Below are positions 1 to 5,708 of a stretch of 5,708 nt of DNA, piece after piece (the stretch's first letter is position 1; each line of letters opens with the position of its first letter). Made by a program: the position numbers and the translations under genes. This stretch comes from Campylobacteraceae bacterium (GTDB lineage Bacteria; Campylobacterota; Campylobacteria; Campylobacterales; Sulfurovaceae), in contig JALVVQ010000325.1 of NCBI GenBank assembly GCA_027023325.1, positions 1 to 5,708 on the forward strand, in the 5' to 3' direction. The notes beneath the pieces were generated by a model, which saw only the letters and a program-made list of their open reading frames with translations, did no database searches and was not told the DNA's origin.

Positions 1-159
1 ACCAATGGGTTTGATATCGCAAAGCTGGATTTGAAATTTAGAGACAGTGGAGACATTCTTGATGGTACGGTCCAAAGTGGGCAGAAATTTAAATGGCTTG
101 ATATGGGAGAAGATGAGGAGATTGTGGCTTACGCCAAATCTAGAATTAAGATATTATAG
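1..159 (+). CDS. C-terminal fragment of an unrecognised protein (5' end outside window)
   Basis: An open frame enters from the left edge in frame 1 and runs 52 codons to a TAG at 157-159. The visible tail is hydrophilic and mixed in charge, contains DSGDILDGTVQSGQKFKWLD, and ends in a basic stretch (YAKSRIKIL). It shows no membrane segment, cysteine pair or motif that I can assign to a family, so I give no function. Reality as a gene is supported by the absence of stops in this frame from base 1, by protein-like composition, and by a strong hairpin that begins directly after the stop codon. It converges with hpf. A different-frame ORF beginning at the ATG at 47 runs across the hairpin into hpf and is not credible. 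Confidence 0.6.
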   Translation, partial: TNGFDIAKLDLKFRDSGDILDGTVQSGQKFKWLDMGEDEEIVAYAKSRIKIL

Positions 160-181
160 GGGCAGACCTATGTGTCTGCCC
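160..181. terminator. Hairpin between convergent genes, probable shared terminator
   Basis: A perfect 8-bp inverted repeat (GGGCAGAC at 160-167, GTCTGCCC at 174-181) encloses a 6-nt loop (168-173). It sits exactly between the stop of the left-hand gene (159) and the stop of hpf (188). On the minus strand the stem is followed by an A/U-rich stretch (TATAATATCTTAATTCT), and on the plus strand by a weakly T-rich one. Neither has a classical run of U, so it may terminate only partially or act as a 3'-end stabiliser. Position and stem quality favour a bidirectional terminator. Confidence 0.6.
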
Positions 182-187
182 AACTTG

Positions 188-730
188 TTAGTAGAGTCCG
201 AACTTCCCATCGGCTCTTTTGTACATGACACGCATGGTACCTTCATTGTCGTTGAAGACATGAAACTGCTGTTTGGTGTCTTCACGCAGTAGTGTAATCA
301 CTTCATCGAAATCCATTGGCTTGTGGAGTTCTAGATCCATAGGGATGATCTCGGGCTCCCCCTCTTCATTGTTAAGTTGTTCAGAGACTGCTTCAGCTTC
401 GCTTCCCAGTTCCTTGAGACTTGTGTTATTGTGGTCTTTTATTTTGTCTGAATGCCTTCTGAGGCTTTTTTTGACTCTCTCGGCTGCAAGGTCTACAGCA
501 GCATAGACATCTTTGTCTTTTTGGGTGATAACAACGGTATATTTTCCTTTTAGGTTGACCACAAACTCGACGCTGAAGCCTTTCTTGCTGTTTCTCATAT
601 CCCCTGATATGACGACGGTAGCAGAGATTATCTCTAGGTTATACTTTTCCAGTCCATCCAGTGCGCTATTAATATAGTCTTTGATCGGTTCTGTGAGTTC
701 GAACTGTCTTCCTGTAATACTTCTATTCAT
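188..730 (-). CDS. hpf: Long-form ribosome hibernation promoting factor
   Basis: This encodes a cytoplasmic protein of about 180 residues in the long HPF/RaiA family. Known members bind the 30S decoding region and pair 70S ribosomes into inactive 100S dimers during slow growth. Residues 1-100 form the ribosome-binding domain (opening SITGRQFELTEPIKDYI, with a basic helix VKKSLRRHSDKIKDH near its end). Residues 101-127 are an acidic linker. Residues 128-180 are the dimerisation domain (KPMDFDEVITLL, then FHVFNDNEGTMRVMYKRADG, ending KFGLY). Two ATGs are adjacent (733 and 730). An AAGGA at 737-741 lies 6 nt from the second but only 3 nt from the first, so I place the start at 730; starting at 733 adds one Met. 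An extended -10 lies about 70 bp upstream, and the gene appears monocistronic. Length and domain order are normal for the long form. Confidence 0.95.
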   Translation of the reverse strand: MNRSITGRQFELTEPIKDYINSALDGLEKYNLEIISATVVISGDMRNSKKGFSVEFVVNLKGKYTVVITQKDKDVYAAVDLAAERVKKSLRRHSDKIKDHNNTSLKELGSEAEAVSEQLNNEEGEPEIIPMDLELHKPMDFDEVITLLREDTKQQFHVFNDNEGTMRVMYKRADGKFGLY

Positions 731-750
731 CATTCATCCTTTGTCCTGAG

Positions 751-796
751 ATACCATCGGATTTGTCCCCGAAAAAGGTTCAAGCCCTAATGGTAT
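751..796 (-). promoter_or_regulatory. Inverted repeat in the hpf 5' leader
   Basis: ATACCAT (751-757) and ATGGTAT (790-796) are perfect 7-bp inverted repeats 32 nt apart. If hpf transcription starts about 7 nt downstream of its -10 element, near base 794, nearly all of the repeat lies in the leader. The 5' end of the transcript could then fold into a long stem-loop ending roughly 20 nt before the start codon. The loop contains GGGGACAAATCC, which has only weak internal pairing. It could be an mRNA-stabilising structure, an operator, or chance; the sequence alone does not decide. Confidence 0.3.
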
Positions 797-800
797 TTTA

Positions 801-809
801 ATTATAGCA
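801..809 (-). promoter_or_regulatory. Extended -10 promoter for hpf
   Basis: The minus strand reads TGCTATAAT: a perfect TATAAT (806 to 801) with the TGn extension at 809-807. Upstream it is T-rich (CTATTTTCTGTTACCTTTC), as expected for the housekeeping sigma factor of Campylobacterota, where a -35 hexamer is often absent. No good -35 match is seen at 16-18 bp. The predicted start near 794 gives a leader of about 60 nt. Confidence 0.65.
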
Positions 810-861
810 AAAGAAAGGTAACAGAAAATAGCCAAGAGACAACCCCTGAGATCAGAATTTG

Positions 862-870
862 TGGTATAAT
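862..870 (+). promoter_or_regulatory. Extended -10 promoter for the BamD-like lipoprotein gene
   Basis: TGGTATAAT combines a TGn extension (862-864) with a perfect TATAAT (865-870). No recognisable -35 hexamer is present at the normal distance. Transcription would start near 877, giving a leader of about 50 nt before the ATG at 930. It mirrors the hpf promoter across the same intergenic region; the two -10 hexamers are 58 bp apart and point away from each other. Confidence 0.65.
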
Positions 871-929
871 GCGAGCAATGAAAAGCAAACTCTCTAGAGC
901 ATTTAGTCTCAAAATACATAGGAATAGCA

Positions 930-1562
930 ATGCAAAATAAGCTAAGAGGCTATGGTCTCGCAATGTTGTGTGTCCTGCTTCTAGGCAGTGTGGGATGCCA
1001 AAAAAGCATCCCTCTGGACGATCTTGTTAAGACCCAAAAAGAAACTATGCCAGCGCAGAAGTCCGCCCAAAAGCTTAATATGAACGAAGCTATCAAGCAG
1101 CATAAATTGGTATATGCAGACAATCTCTATCTGGAGTACCGAGGGGAGCATCCAGATTCTAGCAAAATACCTGCGATGATGCTAAAGCTCTCCAAGGCGC
1201 ATATAAAAGATAAAGAGTACCTCTTGGCACGCTATTATGCGGAGACTTATATCACAGATTATCCTGATGGGAAAAATGTGGATCAGGCATGGTTTCTTCG
1301 ACTCAAAGCTCTGTTTCTTCGCTTTCGATCACCGGGAAGTGTGGATAGCCTGGGAGAGCAGTTTGAGGAAGAAGCGGTGGCATTTATCTCAGATCCTTTC
1401 TATCGAAAATACCATGCCAAAGTGCGTGAGATGCTGAAAGAGGCCAAGAAGATACAGTATCAGCGCAATGAGGCTCTGGCGCTCTATTATGAGAAGCTTG
1501 GTAAGCCTAAAGCTGCAGCTTTTTATCGTCAGAAGAACAAGTCTCTTAAAAAGAAGAAATAA
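930..1562 (+). CDS. BamD/ComL-like TPR outer-membrane lipoprotein
   Basis: This 210-residue protein begins with a lipoprotein signal: a basic N-terminus, a hydrophobic core (about residues 8-18) and a lipobox-like GSVGC with Cys23 as the predicted acylated residue. Ser at -3 is less usual than Leu. The mature part is helical and TPR-like. YADNLYLEYRGEHPDSSKI, the YYAETYITDYPDGKNVDQA block and the final EALALYYEKLGKPKAAAFY line up with conserved BamD blocks, including the YP-x(4,5)-VD pattern. BamD is the periplasm-facing lipoprotein partner of BamA in outer-membrane protein assembly. At 210 residues it is shorter than E. coli BamD (about 245) but near the H. pylori ComL homologue. The C-terminal TPR appears missing and is replaced by a lysine-rich tail. 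AGGAA at 920-924 lies 5 nt before the ATG. A general TPR lipoprotein is the alternative reading. Confidence 0.75.
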   Translation: MQNKLRGYGLAMLCVLLLGSVGCQKSIPLDDLVKTQKETMPAQKSAQKLNMNEAIKQHKLVYADNLYLEYRGEHPDSSKIPAMMLKLSKAHIKDKEYLLARYYAETYITDYPDGKNVDQAWFLRLKALFLRFRSPGSVDSLGEQFEEEAVAFISDPFYRKYHAKVREMLKEAKKIQYQRNEALALYYEKLGKPKAAAFYRQKNKSLKKKK

Positions 1563-1564
1563 AT

Positions 1565-2275
1565 CTATCTCCCCAAATATGCTTCAATAATACTTTCATT
1601 ATGGAGCATCTCTTTGGAGTTGCCTTCTGAGACAATACTGCCGTTTTCCAAGACATAGGTTCGGTCTGAGTGCTCCAGCGCCAAAAAGGCATTTTGCTCT
1701 ACGATAAAGACAGTCACGCCCTGATCCCTGAGCTCTATAATAGCAGAGAAGATATCCTCGACAATGATCGGAGCCAATCCCATGCTGGGTTCATCCAGCA
1801 GCAGAAGCTTGGGACGGCTCATGAGTGCCCTGCCTACAGCGACCATCTGTTGCTGCCCACCGGAGAGTGTACCTGCATACTGATCTCTCTTTTCTTTCAA
1901 TATAGGGAATCGTTTATAGACATCTTCCAAATCGGTATGAATTTGGGCATCTTTGCGTGTATAGGCTCCAAGCAGGATATTGTCCTCAACACTGAGGATT
2001 GAGAAGAGTCCCCTGCCTTCGGGTACCTGTGCAATACCGCTGATGACCCTTTTGTCGGGTGAAAGGGAGGTGATGTCGGTTCCCTCAAAATGCATGCTTC
2101 CGCTTGAGGGATGGCTGAGACCACTGATGGTGCGTAGCAGTGTGGTCTTGCCTGCACCATTGGCACCAATGAGAGAGACGATCTCTCCCTGTTGGATACT
2201 GAGTGAGACATCAGAGAGTGCGATAATCTTGTCATAATGGCAGCTCAAGCCAGAGAGGGTTAATATCTCACTCAT
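1565..2275 (-). CDS. livF: Branched-chain amino acid-type ABC importer, ATPase LivF
   Basis: This is a 236-residue cytoplasmic ATPase, one of the two nucleotide-binding subunits that drive the HAAT-family importer. Visible elements are Walker A GANGAGKTT (37-45), Q-loop Gln83 followed by the LivF-typical VPEGRGLFS, signature LSGGQQQ (137-143) and Walker B LLLLDEP (157-163) with catalytic Glu162. The switch position reads VEQN (Gln194), not His, which is the normal LivF state. The C-terminus (VLENGSIV, ending IIEAYLGR) also matches LivF. Length is as expected. The start ATG overlaps the livG stop by 4 nt (ATGA), and GGGAG at 2282-2286 lies 6 nt upstream inside livG codons. It is the last gene of the operon and ends 2 nt from the convergent lipoprotein gene, with no clear terminator between them. 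Confidence 0.96.
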   Translation of the reverse strand: MSEILTLSGLSCHYDKIIALSDVSLSIQQGEIVSLIGANGAGKTTLLRTISGLSHPSSGSMHFEGTDITSLSPDKRVISGIAQVPEGRGLFSILSVEDNILLGAYTRKDAQIHTDLEDVYKRFPILKEKRDQYAGTLSGGQQQMVAVGRALMSRPKLLLLDEPSMGLAPIIVEDIFSAIIELRDQGVTVFIVEQNAFLALEHSDRTYVLENGSIVSEGNSKEMLHNESIIEAYLGR

Positions 2276-3033
2276 GCAAAACTCCCGCTGCCAAGATAGG
2301 CTTTGATGACTTCTGGGTTTTCCCTGATTTCTTGCGGGGTGCCCTCTGCAAGTTTGCGACCAAAGTTCATGACGGTGATATGGTCTGAGAGTTCCATGAC
2401 CATACGCATATCATGCTCAATGAGGATGATGGTGACTTCATCTTTGGTCAGGGTGCGTATGAGTGTGGCTACTTCGGCTGTCTCTTTGGGATTGAGTCCA
2501 GCGACAGGCTCATCCAGCAGGATAAGCTCGGGTGAGGTAGCCAGTGCACGGATGATTTCCAGCTTTTTGAGGATACCATAAGAGAGGTTTTTGACTTGGG
2601 TATGTGCGTGTTCTTGGATGCCGATTAGACCAAGCAGGTGCATGGCTCTTTTGGTATAGCGTGCTTCATCTTCACGAAGTTTTTTGCTACGGAAACAGAC
2701 CTGAATAAGATTCTTGGTCATATAGCGGTCAAATCCCAGCAGGATATTCTCCAGAGCGGTCATGTTGCCGCAAACTTCCAAGTGCTGAAAGGTACGGCAA
2801 ACCCCACGATAGACCAGCTGGTCAGTAGCAGTGTTGGTCACATCGGCACCGTCTAGCCACACGGTACCCTCGTCACAGCGGTAGACACCAGTGATCATAT
2901 TGACAAGCGTGGTCTTTCCTGCACCATTGGGGCCGATAATGGCATGAATGGTGCCTTTTTTGACCCTGAAGCTAAAGTCATCCACGGCAGTCACGCCACC
3001 GAAGCGTTTGGTGAGGTGTTCAGCTTTTAGCAT
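2272..3033 (-). CDS. livG: Branched-chain amino acid-type ABC importer, ATPase LivG
   Basis: This 253-residue cytoplasmic ATPase pairs with LivF. From the ATG at 3033 it shows Walker A GPNGAGKTT (34-42), Q-loop in RTFQH (Gln83), signature LSYGILKKLEI (150-160), Walker B ILLDEP (171-176, Glu175), the LivG hallmark AGLNPKET (178-185) and H-loop IEHDM (His207). The C-terminus PEVIKAYLG is family-typical. The frame stays open to a TTG at 3060, but I place the start at the ATG at 3033. GGAG (3041-3044) lies 7 nt upstream, and the N-terminus (MLKAEHLTKRFGG) then has normal length. With that start, livG overlaps the end of livM by 14 nt. The usual Gln after the signature glycine is replaced by Ile154. 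Confidence 0.95.
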   Translation of the reverse strand: MLKAEHLTKRFGGVTAVDDFSFRVKKGTIHAIIGPNGAGKTTLVNMITGVYRCDEGTVWLDGADVTNTATDQLVYRGVCRTFQHLEVCGNMTALENILLGFDRYMTKNLIQVCFRSKKLREDEARYTKRAMHLLGLIGIQEHAHTQVKNLSYGILKKLEIIRALATSPELILLDEPVAGLNPKETAEVATLIRTLTKDEVTIILIEHDMRMVMELSDHITVMNFGRKLAEGTPQEIRENPEVIKAYLGSGSFA

Positions 3034-3967
3034 GAGGTTTCTCCGTATCAAATCTGTCAAAGAGCGAGATAACGCCTTTGGGCATAAAGATCATCACAAG
3101 GATAATAATAGATCCATAGATCAGTGTCTGATACTCTTCAAAGGAGGTTAAAATCTGAGGCAGTGCAGTCAGGATAAAAGCACCAGCCACTGCACCATAC
3201 AGCCTACCCATGCCTCCCAGCACTACCATGACCACCAGCTCGATAGAGTGGTTAAAGCTGGCTTCCTGCGGAGAGATGAACCCTGAGAAAAAAGCATAGA
3301 GACTGCCTGCGAGTGTAGCAATGACCACAGAGATCACAAAGACGATACTTTTGTAGTGTGAGACATCGACACCGACACTGCTGGAAGCCTTTTCTGAGTC
3401 ATGGATACTTCGCAGTATCCTGCCCAAAGGCGAGTCGATCAGATTTTCTATAAGCCAAAGGATAAAGAGCAGCAGCAGTGCAGCCAGAAGATACCACTGC
3501 CAGCTTTGGGAGAGTTCAAACCCAAACAGTGTCAGGCTCTCCACACTCATACCATCAGCCCCGCCTGTCAACTCCTCTTCGCTGTTGAGGATAATCGTGA
3601 TGATGATACCGATGCCCAGTGTTGCCATCGCCAAATAATGTCCTGAGAGTTTGAGTATAGGTTTGGAGATGACATAGGCAAACAGTGCCATAAATACCAG
3701 TGCAGCCCCCATAGAAACCAGAGGAGGCAGTCCGAAATTTCCCACCAATACTGCTGAGATATATCCTCCCAATCCTGCAAATGCACCATGTGCCAAAGAG
3801 ATCTGACCTGCATAGCCCATCAGTAGATTGAGACCGATGACAATCATGGAGTTGAAGAGCGCTACGATAGCGATTTCATAGTAGAAATCATTGCTCATAA
3901 AAAAGGGAATGAGGGTGAGAATGACTGCCAGTACAATCAATGATTTAGAAATGTTTATTGCTTTCAT
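3020..3967 (-). CDS. livM: Branched-chain amino acid-type ABC importer, permease LivM
   Basis: This 315-residue inner-membrane permease forms the translocation channel with LivH. Hydrophobic segments are visible at about 8-24, 30-52, 60-78, 82-102, 110-128, 157-177, 207-232, 243-268 and 283-300. LivM hallmarks are GYAGQISLAHGAFAGLGGY (51-69), TGGADGM (134-140), the ATPase-coupling loop GRILRSIHDSEKASSSVGVD (182-201) and VVLGGMGRLYGAVAGA (248-263). It ends with a short charged cytoplasmic tail, whose last codons overlap the start of livG. It begins 3 nt after the livH stop; only a weak GAGAG lies upstream, so translation is probably coupled to livH. The length is typical for LivM homologues lacking the extra N-terminal extension of the E. 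coli protein. Confidence 0.95.
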   Translation of the reverse strand: MKAINISKSLIVLAVILTLIPFFMSNDFYYEIAIVALFNSMIVIGLNLLMGYAGQISLAHGAFAGLGGYISAVLVGNFGLPPLVSMGAALVFMALFAYVISKPILKLSGHYLAMATLGIGIIITIILNSEEELTGGADGMSVESLTLFGFELSQSWQWYLLAALLLLFILWLIENLIDSPLGRILRSIHDSEKASSSVGVDVSHYKSIVFVISVVIATLAGSLYAFFSGFISPQEASFNHSIELVVMVVLGGMGRLYGAVAGAFILTALPQILTSFEEYQTLIYGSIIILVMIFMPKGVISLFDRFDTEKPHAKS

Positions 3968-3970
3968 GGG

Positions 3971-4840
3971 CTAGACTCTCTGTGCTTTGAGGTTGGAGAA
4001 GATGCCGCCGGGGCGGACAAAAAGGATCACTAGCATCATCACAAATGCCACGGCATCCTTGTACTCAGAAGAGAGATACCCAGCAACCAAAACTTCCATG
4101 ATACCGAGTATCAGTCCGCCAAGTACCGCACCAAAAGGATTGCTCAGTCCTCCGATGATCGCAGCGGCGAAGCCTTTGAGCCCCAGCATGATGCCTACCT
4201 CATAGTTGGTGGAGGTGATGGGGGTGAGCAGTATGCCGCCTATCGCTGCGATAGAGGCTGAGATAGCAAAGTTGAGCATGAGGATCTGTTTGATATTGAT
4301 ACCCATGAGTTTGGCAGCCTCGACATTGTCCGAGGCTGCGATCATGGCTTTGCCAAGGCGTGTTTTTTTGAAAAAAAGCCACAGTGCAATGACGATTAGA
4401 ACAGAAACAGCAATAATCAACAGTGATTGGTAACTTAGTATGGCACCATAGATCTCCAGGGCACCTTCACCGACAAAAGAGGGGATTGTATGCAGTTCTT
4501 TGTCAAAAACCACTTCAGCCAAGCCGCGTAAAAAGATAGCAAATCCAAGTGTCAGTATGATGAGTGAGACCTGCGAGCTGTCTCTGGAGAGGTCAGTCAG
4601 TTTCCACAGTAGGATACCCAGCAATGCAGTCAGCAGGATTGCCAGAGCAAAGGCAGGTACCAGCGGTACACCAGCAGCCAGGATAAAGACCATGCTCATG
4701 CCTCCTGCCATCACAAACTCACCTTGGGCAAAGTTGATAATGCCGCTGGAGTTGTAGATGACGGTAAAGCCCATGCCTACCAAGGCATAGACAAATCCGA
4801 CAGTGATTCCGGAGAGTAAAAAGGCAAAAAGCTCTGTCAT
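3971..4840 (-). CDS. livH: Branched-chain amino acid-type ABC importer, permease LivH
   Basis: This 289-residue inner-membrane permease is the partner of LivM. Family hallmarks are the N-terminal GITVGFVYALVGMGFTVIY (11-29), INFAQGEFVMAGG (35-47), the ATPase-contact loop GKAMIAASDNVEAAKLMGIN (163-182), IGGLSNPFGAVLGGLILG (229-246) and the terminal VRPGGIF (275-281). About eight hydrophobic segments are visible. It starts 5 nt after the stop of the binding-protein gene. The stretch before its ATG (GTCAAGTAACCTAC) contains no purine-rich ribosome binding site, so ribosomes probably reinitiate after the upstream gene. Substrate class cannot be read from the permease. UrtB (urea) and other HAAT permeases look similar, but the gene order fits livKHMGF. 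Confidence 0.95.
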   Translation of the reverse strand: MTELFAFLLSGITVGFVYALVGMGFTVIYNSSGIINFAQGEFVMAGGMSMVFILAAGVPLVPAFALAILLTALLGILLWKLTDLSRDSSQVSLIILTLGFAIFLRGLAEVVFDKELHTIPSFVGEGALEIYGAILSYQSLLIIAVSVLIVIALWLFFKKTRLGKAMIAASDNVEAAKLMGINIKQILMLNFAISASIAAIGGILLTPITSTNYEVGIMLGLKGFAAAIIGGLSNPFGAVLGGLILGIMEVLVAGYLSSEYKDAVAFVMMLVILFVRPGGIFSNLKAQRV

Positions 4841-4845
4841 GTAGG

Positions 4846-5708
4846 TTACTTGACGATTACCCAGTCACCACCTTTGATATCTAGAAGCACCATGCCTGAC
4901 TTGGTATCTAGGCCTAGGTGATCTGTAGGGCTCATAGTGACCACACCGTCTACACCAGCGAAGTTTTGAGTCTTTTCAATCTCGTCTCTGATCTTCTTGG
5001 GATCTGCTGATCCGGCTGCTTTGATTGCATTAGTGATCACATACAGCGCATCATAGGCATGTCCACCAAAGCTGGAGACCTGTGAGCCTGTGGCTTTCTC
5101 GTACTCATTTTTGTAGGTGAGTGCTGTTTGCTTGACAGGGTGGCTGTCATCGAGTTTGTCGGCTACGACTACAGGAGGGGAGACCAGTCTCACACCTTCG
5201 GCAGCAGCACCAGCGATCTCGATATACTTCTTGGAAGCGACACCGTGAGACTGATAGAGAGGCGCAGCCAGCTTGAGTTGTGCGTAGTTTTTGGTGACGA
5301 TGGCTGGACCTTGTCCGAAGCCTGGGTTGAGTACAGCCTGTACGCCAGCTGTGTTCTTGATCTTGAGTAGCTGTGCAGTCATGTCTGTATCTTTTTTGCC
5401 ATAGGTCTCATCAGCTACAATCTTGATACCATAGTCTGGTGCTACCTCTTTACACTGCTTTCTCATAGATTTACCAAAGCCACCACTGCCGGAGATGAGG
5501 GCGAGGTTGGTGAGCTTGCGCTCTTTAAGATCCTGCATGATACGCTGACACGCCATTCTGTCAGTGGCCACGATCTTGAAAATGTTCTTTTTGACCGGAT
5601 TGATGATGGCCACGGCACCTGCCATAGAGACGAGGGGTACTCCTGCTTTTTCCATCATAGGGATGATCGCCATCGTCTCTCCACTGGTAGAAGGCCCAAT
5701 GATCGCGA
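4846..5708 (-). CDS. Periplasmic substrate-binding protein of the Liv-type ABC importer (5' end outside window)
   Basis: The frame is open from the right edge to the TAA at 4848-4846, giving 286 complete codons. The Met at 5673 is internal, because AIIGPSTSGET directly precedes it in frame. The fold is a type-1 periplasmic binding protein (Peripla_BP_6): the ligand-loop GPSTSGE near the edge, MEKAGVPLVSMA, GGFGKSMRKQCKEVAPDYGI, DTDMTAQLLKIK, LYQSHGVASKKYIEIAGAAA, GGHAYDALYVITNAIKAAGS and a C-terminal GGDWVIVK. The missing N-terminus should hold the signal peptide and about 80-100 residues. This is the captor subunit of the importer, first in the visible operon order. The block pattern recalls a subfamily containing aliphatic and aromatic binders, so the ligand is uncertain and I do not assign livK or livJ. 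Confidence 0.93.
   Translation of the reverse strand, partial: AIIGPSTSGETMAIIPMMEKAGVPLVSMAGAVAIINPVKKNIFKIVATDRMACQRIMQDLKERKLTNLALISGSGGFGKSMRKQCKEVAPDYGIKIVADETYGKKDTDMTAQLLKIKNTAGVQAVLNPGFGQGPAIVTKNYAQLKLAAPLYQSHGVASKKYIEIAGAAAEGVRLVSPPVVVADKLDDSHPVKQTALTYKNEYEKATGSQVSSFGGHAYDALYVITNAIKAAGSADPKKIRDEIEKTQNFAGVDGVVTMSPTDHLGLDTKSGMVLLDIKGGDWVIVK

Noticed and set aside
47..292. 81-codon plus-strand ORF at the left end
   Set aside because: It is in a different frame from the real gene tail at 1-159, crosses the terminator hairpin, and runs antisense into the conserved C-terminus of hpf.
734..919. 61-codon minus-strand ORF just upstream of hpf
   Set aside because: It covers both divergent promoters and the hpf leader, has no ribosome binding site I can support, and has no recognisable protein features.
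188..1562. A novel defence, toxin-antitoxin or mobile system
   Set aside because: All substantial ORFs belong to known housekeeping or transport families. No repeats, integrase, transposase, or small toxin/antitoxin-like pair is seen.
3568..3813. Open frames inside the liv genes, e.g. minus strand 3568-3813 and 1897-2235, plus strand 3987-4205 and 4500-4757
   Set aside because: They overlap strongly conserved importer genes in other frames, are of poor composition (Trp/His/Gln- or Ser/Met-rich), and are explained as shadows of real coding sequence.
4846..5673. Binding protein starting at the Met at 5673
   Set aside because: The frame continues upstream to the window edge with conserved residues (AIIGPSTSGET), and a start at 5673 would remove the signal peptide and most of the first lobe.
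3971..5708. Urea transporter (urtABCDE) instead of a Liv-type operon
   Set aside because: The permease and ATPase motifs and lengths fit LivHMGF, and the binding protein carries GPSTSGE-type motifs unlike UrtA as I recall it. No urease or urt-linked genes are visible.

Overview
The window looks like ordinary chromosomal sequence from a Gram-negative bacterium, most likely a member of the Campylobacterota (Epsilonproteobacteria), with Sulfurovum-like relatives my best guess. This rests on a long-form hibernation factor, a short ComL/BamD-type lipoprotein, extended -10 promoters without a clear -35, and moderate GC. It is recognition from memory, not a database match. No mobile element, CRISPR array, rRNA, tRNA or prophage feature is visible.

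Layout. Bases 1-159 (+) are the last 52 codons of a gene I do not recognise. A perfect 8-bp hairpin (160-181) separates it from the convergent gene hpf (minus strand, 188-730), a long-form ribosome hibernation promoting factor. The region 731-929 is a divergent intergenic region with two extended -10 promoters facing away from each other, one for hpf and one for a BamD/ComL-like outer-membrane lipoprotein gene (930-1562, +). That gene converges on the liv operon with a 2-nt gap.

From 1565 to the right edge, the minus strand carries a complete-order ABC importer operon of the branched-chain amino acid (HAAT) type. In transcription order it has a periplasmic binding protein (5' end beyond the window), the permeases livH and livM, and the ATPases livG and livF. 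Junctions are very tight: 5-nt gap, 3-nt gap, 14-nt overlap and 4-nt overlap, which indicates one polycistronic, translationally coupled unit. The binding protein captures substrate in the periplasm, LivH and LivM form the membrane channel, and LivG and LivF power import. The binding protein looks like a subfamily in which aromatic as well as aliphatic ligands occur, so leucine, isoleucine and valine are only the default guess.

Corrections to simple ORF calls: hpf probably starts at the second of two adjacent ATGs (730). livG starts at the ATG at 3033, not at an upstream TTG at 3060. The binding-protein gene runs off the window and does not start at the internal Met at 5673. I found no convincing undescribed system; the findings are modest, local observations.
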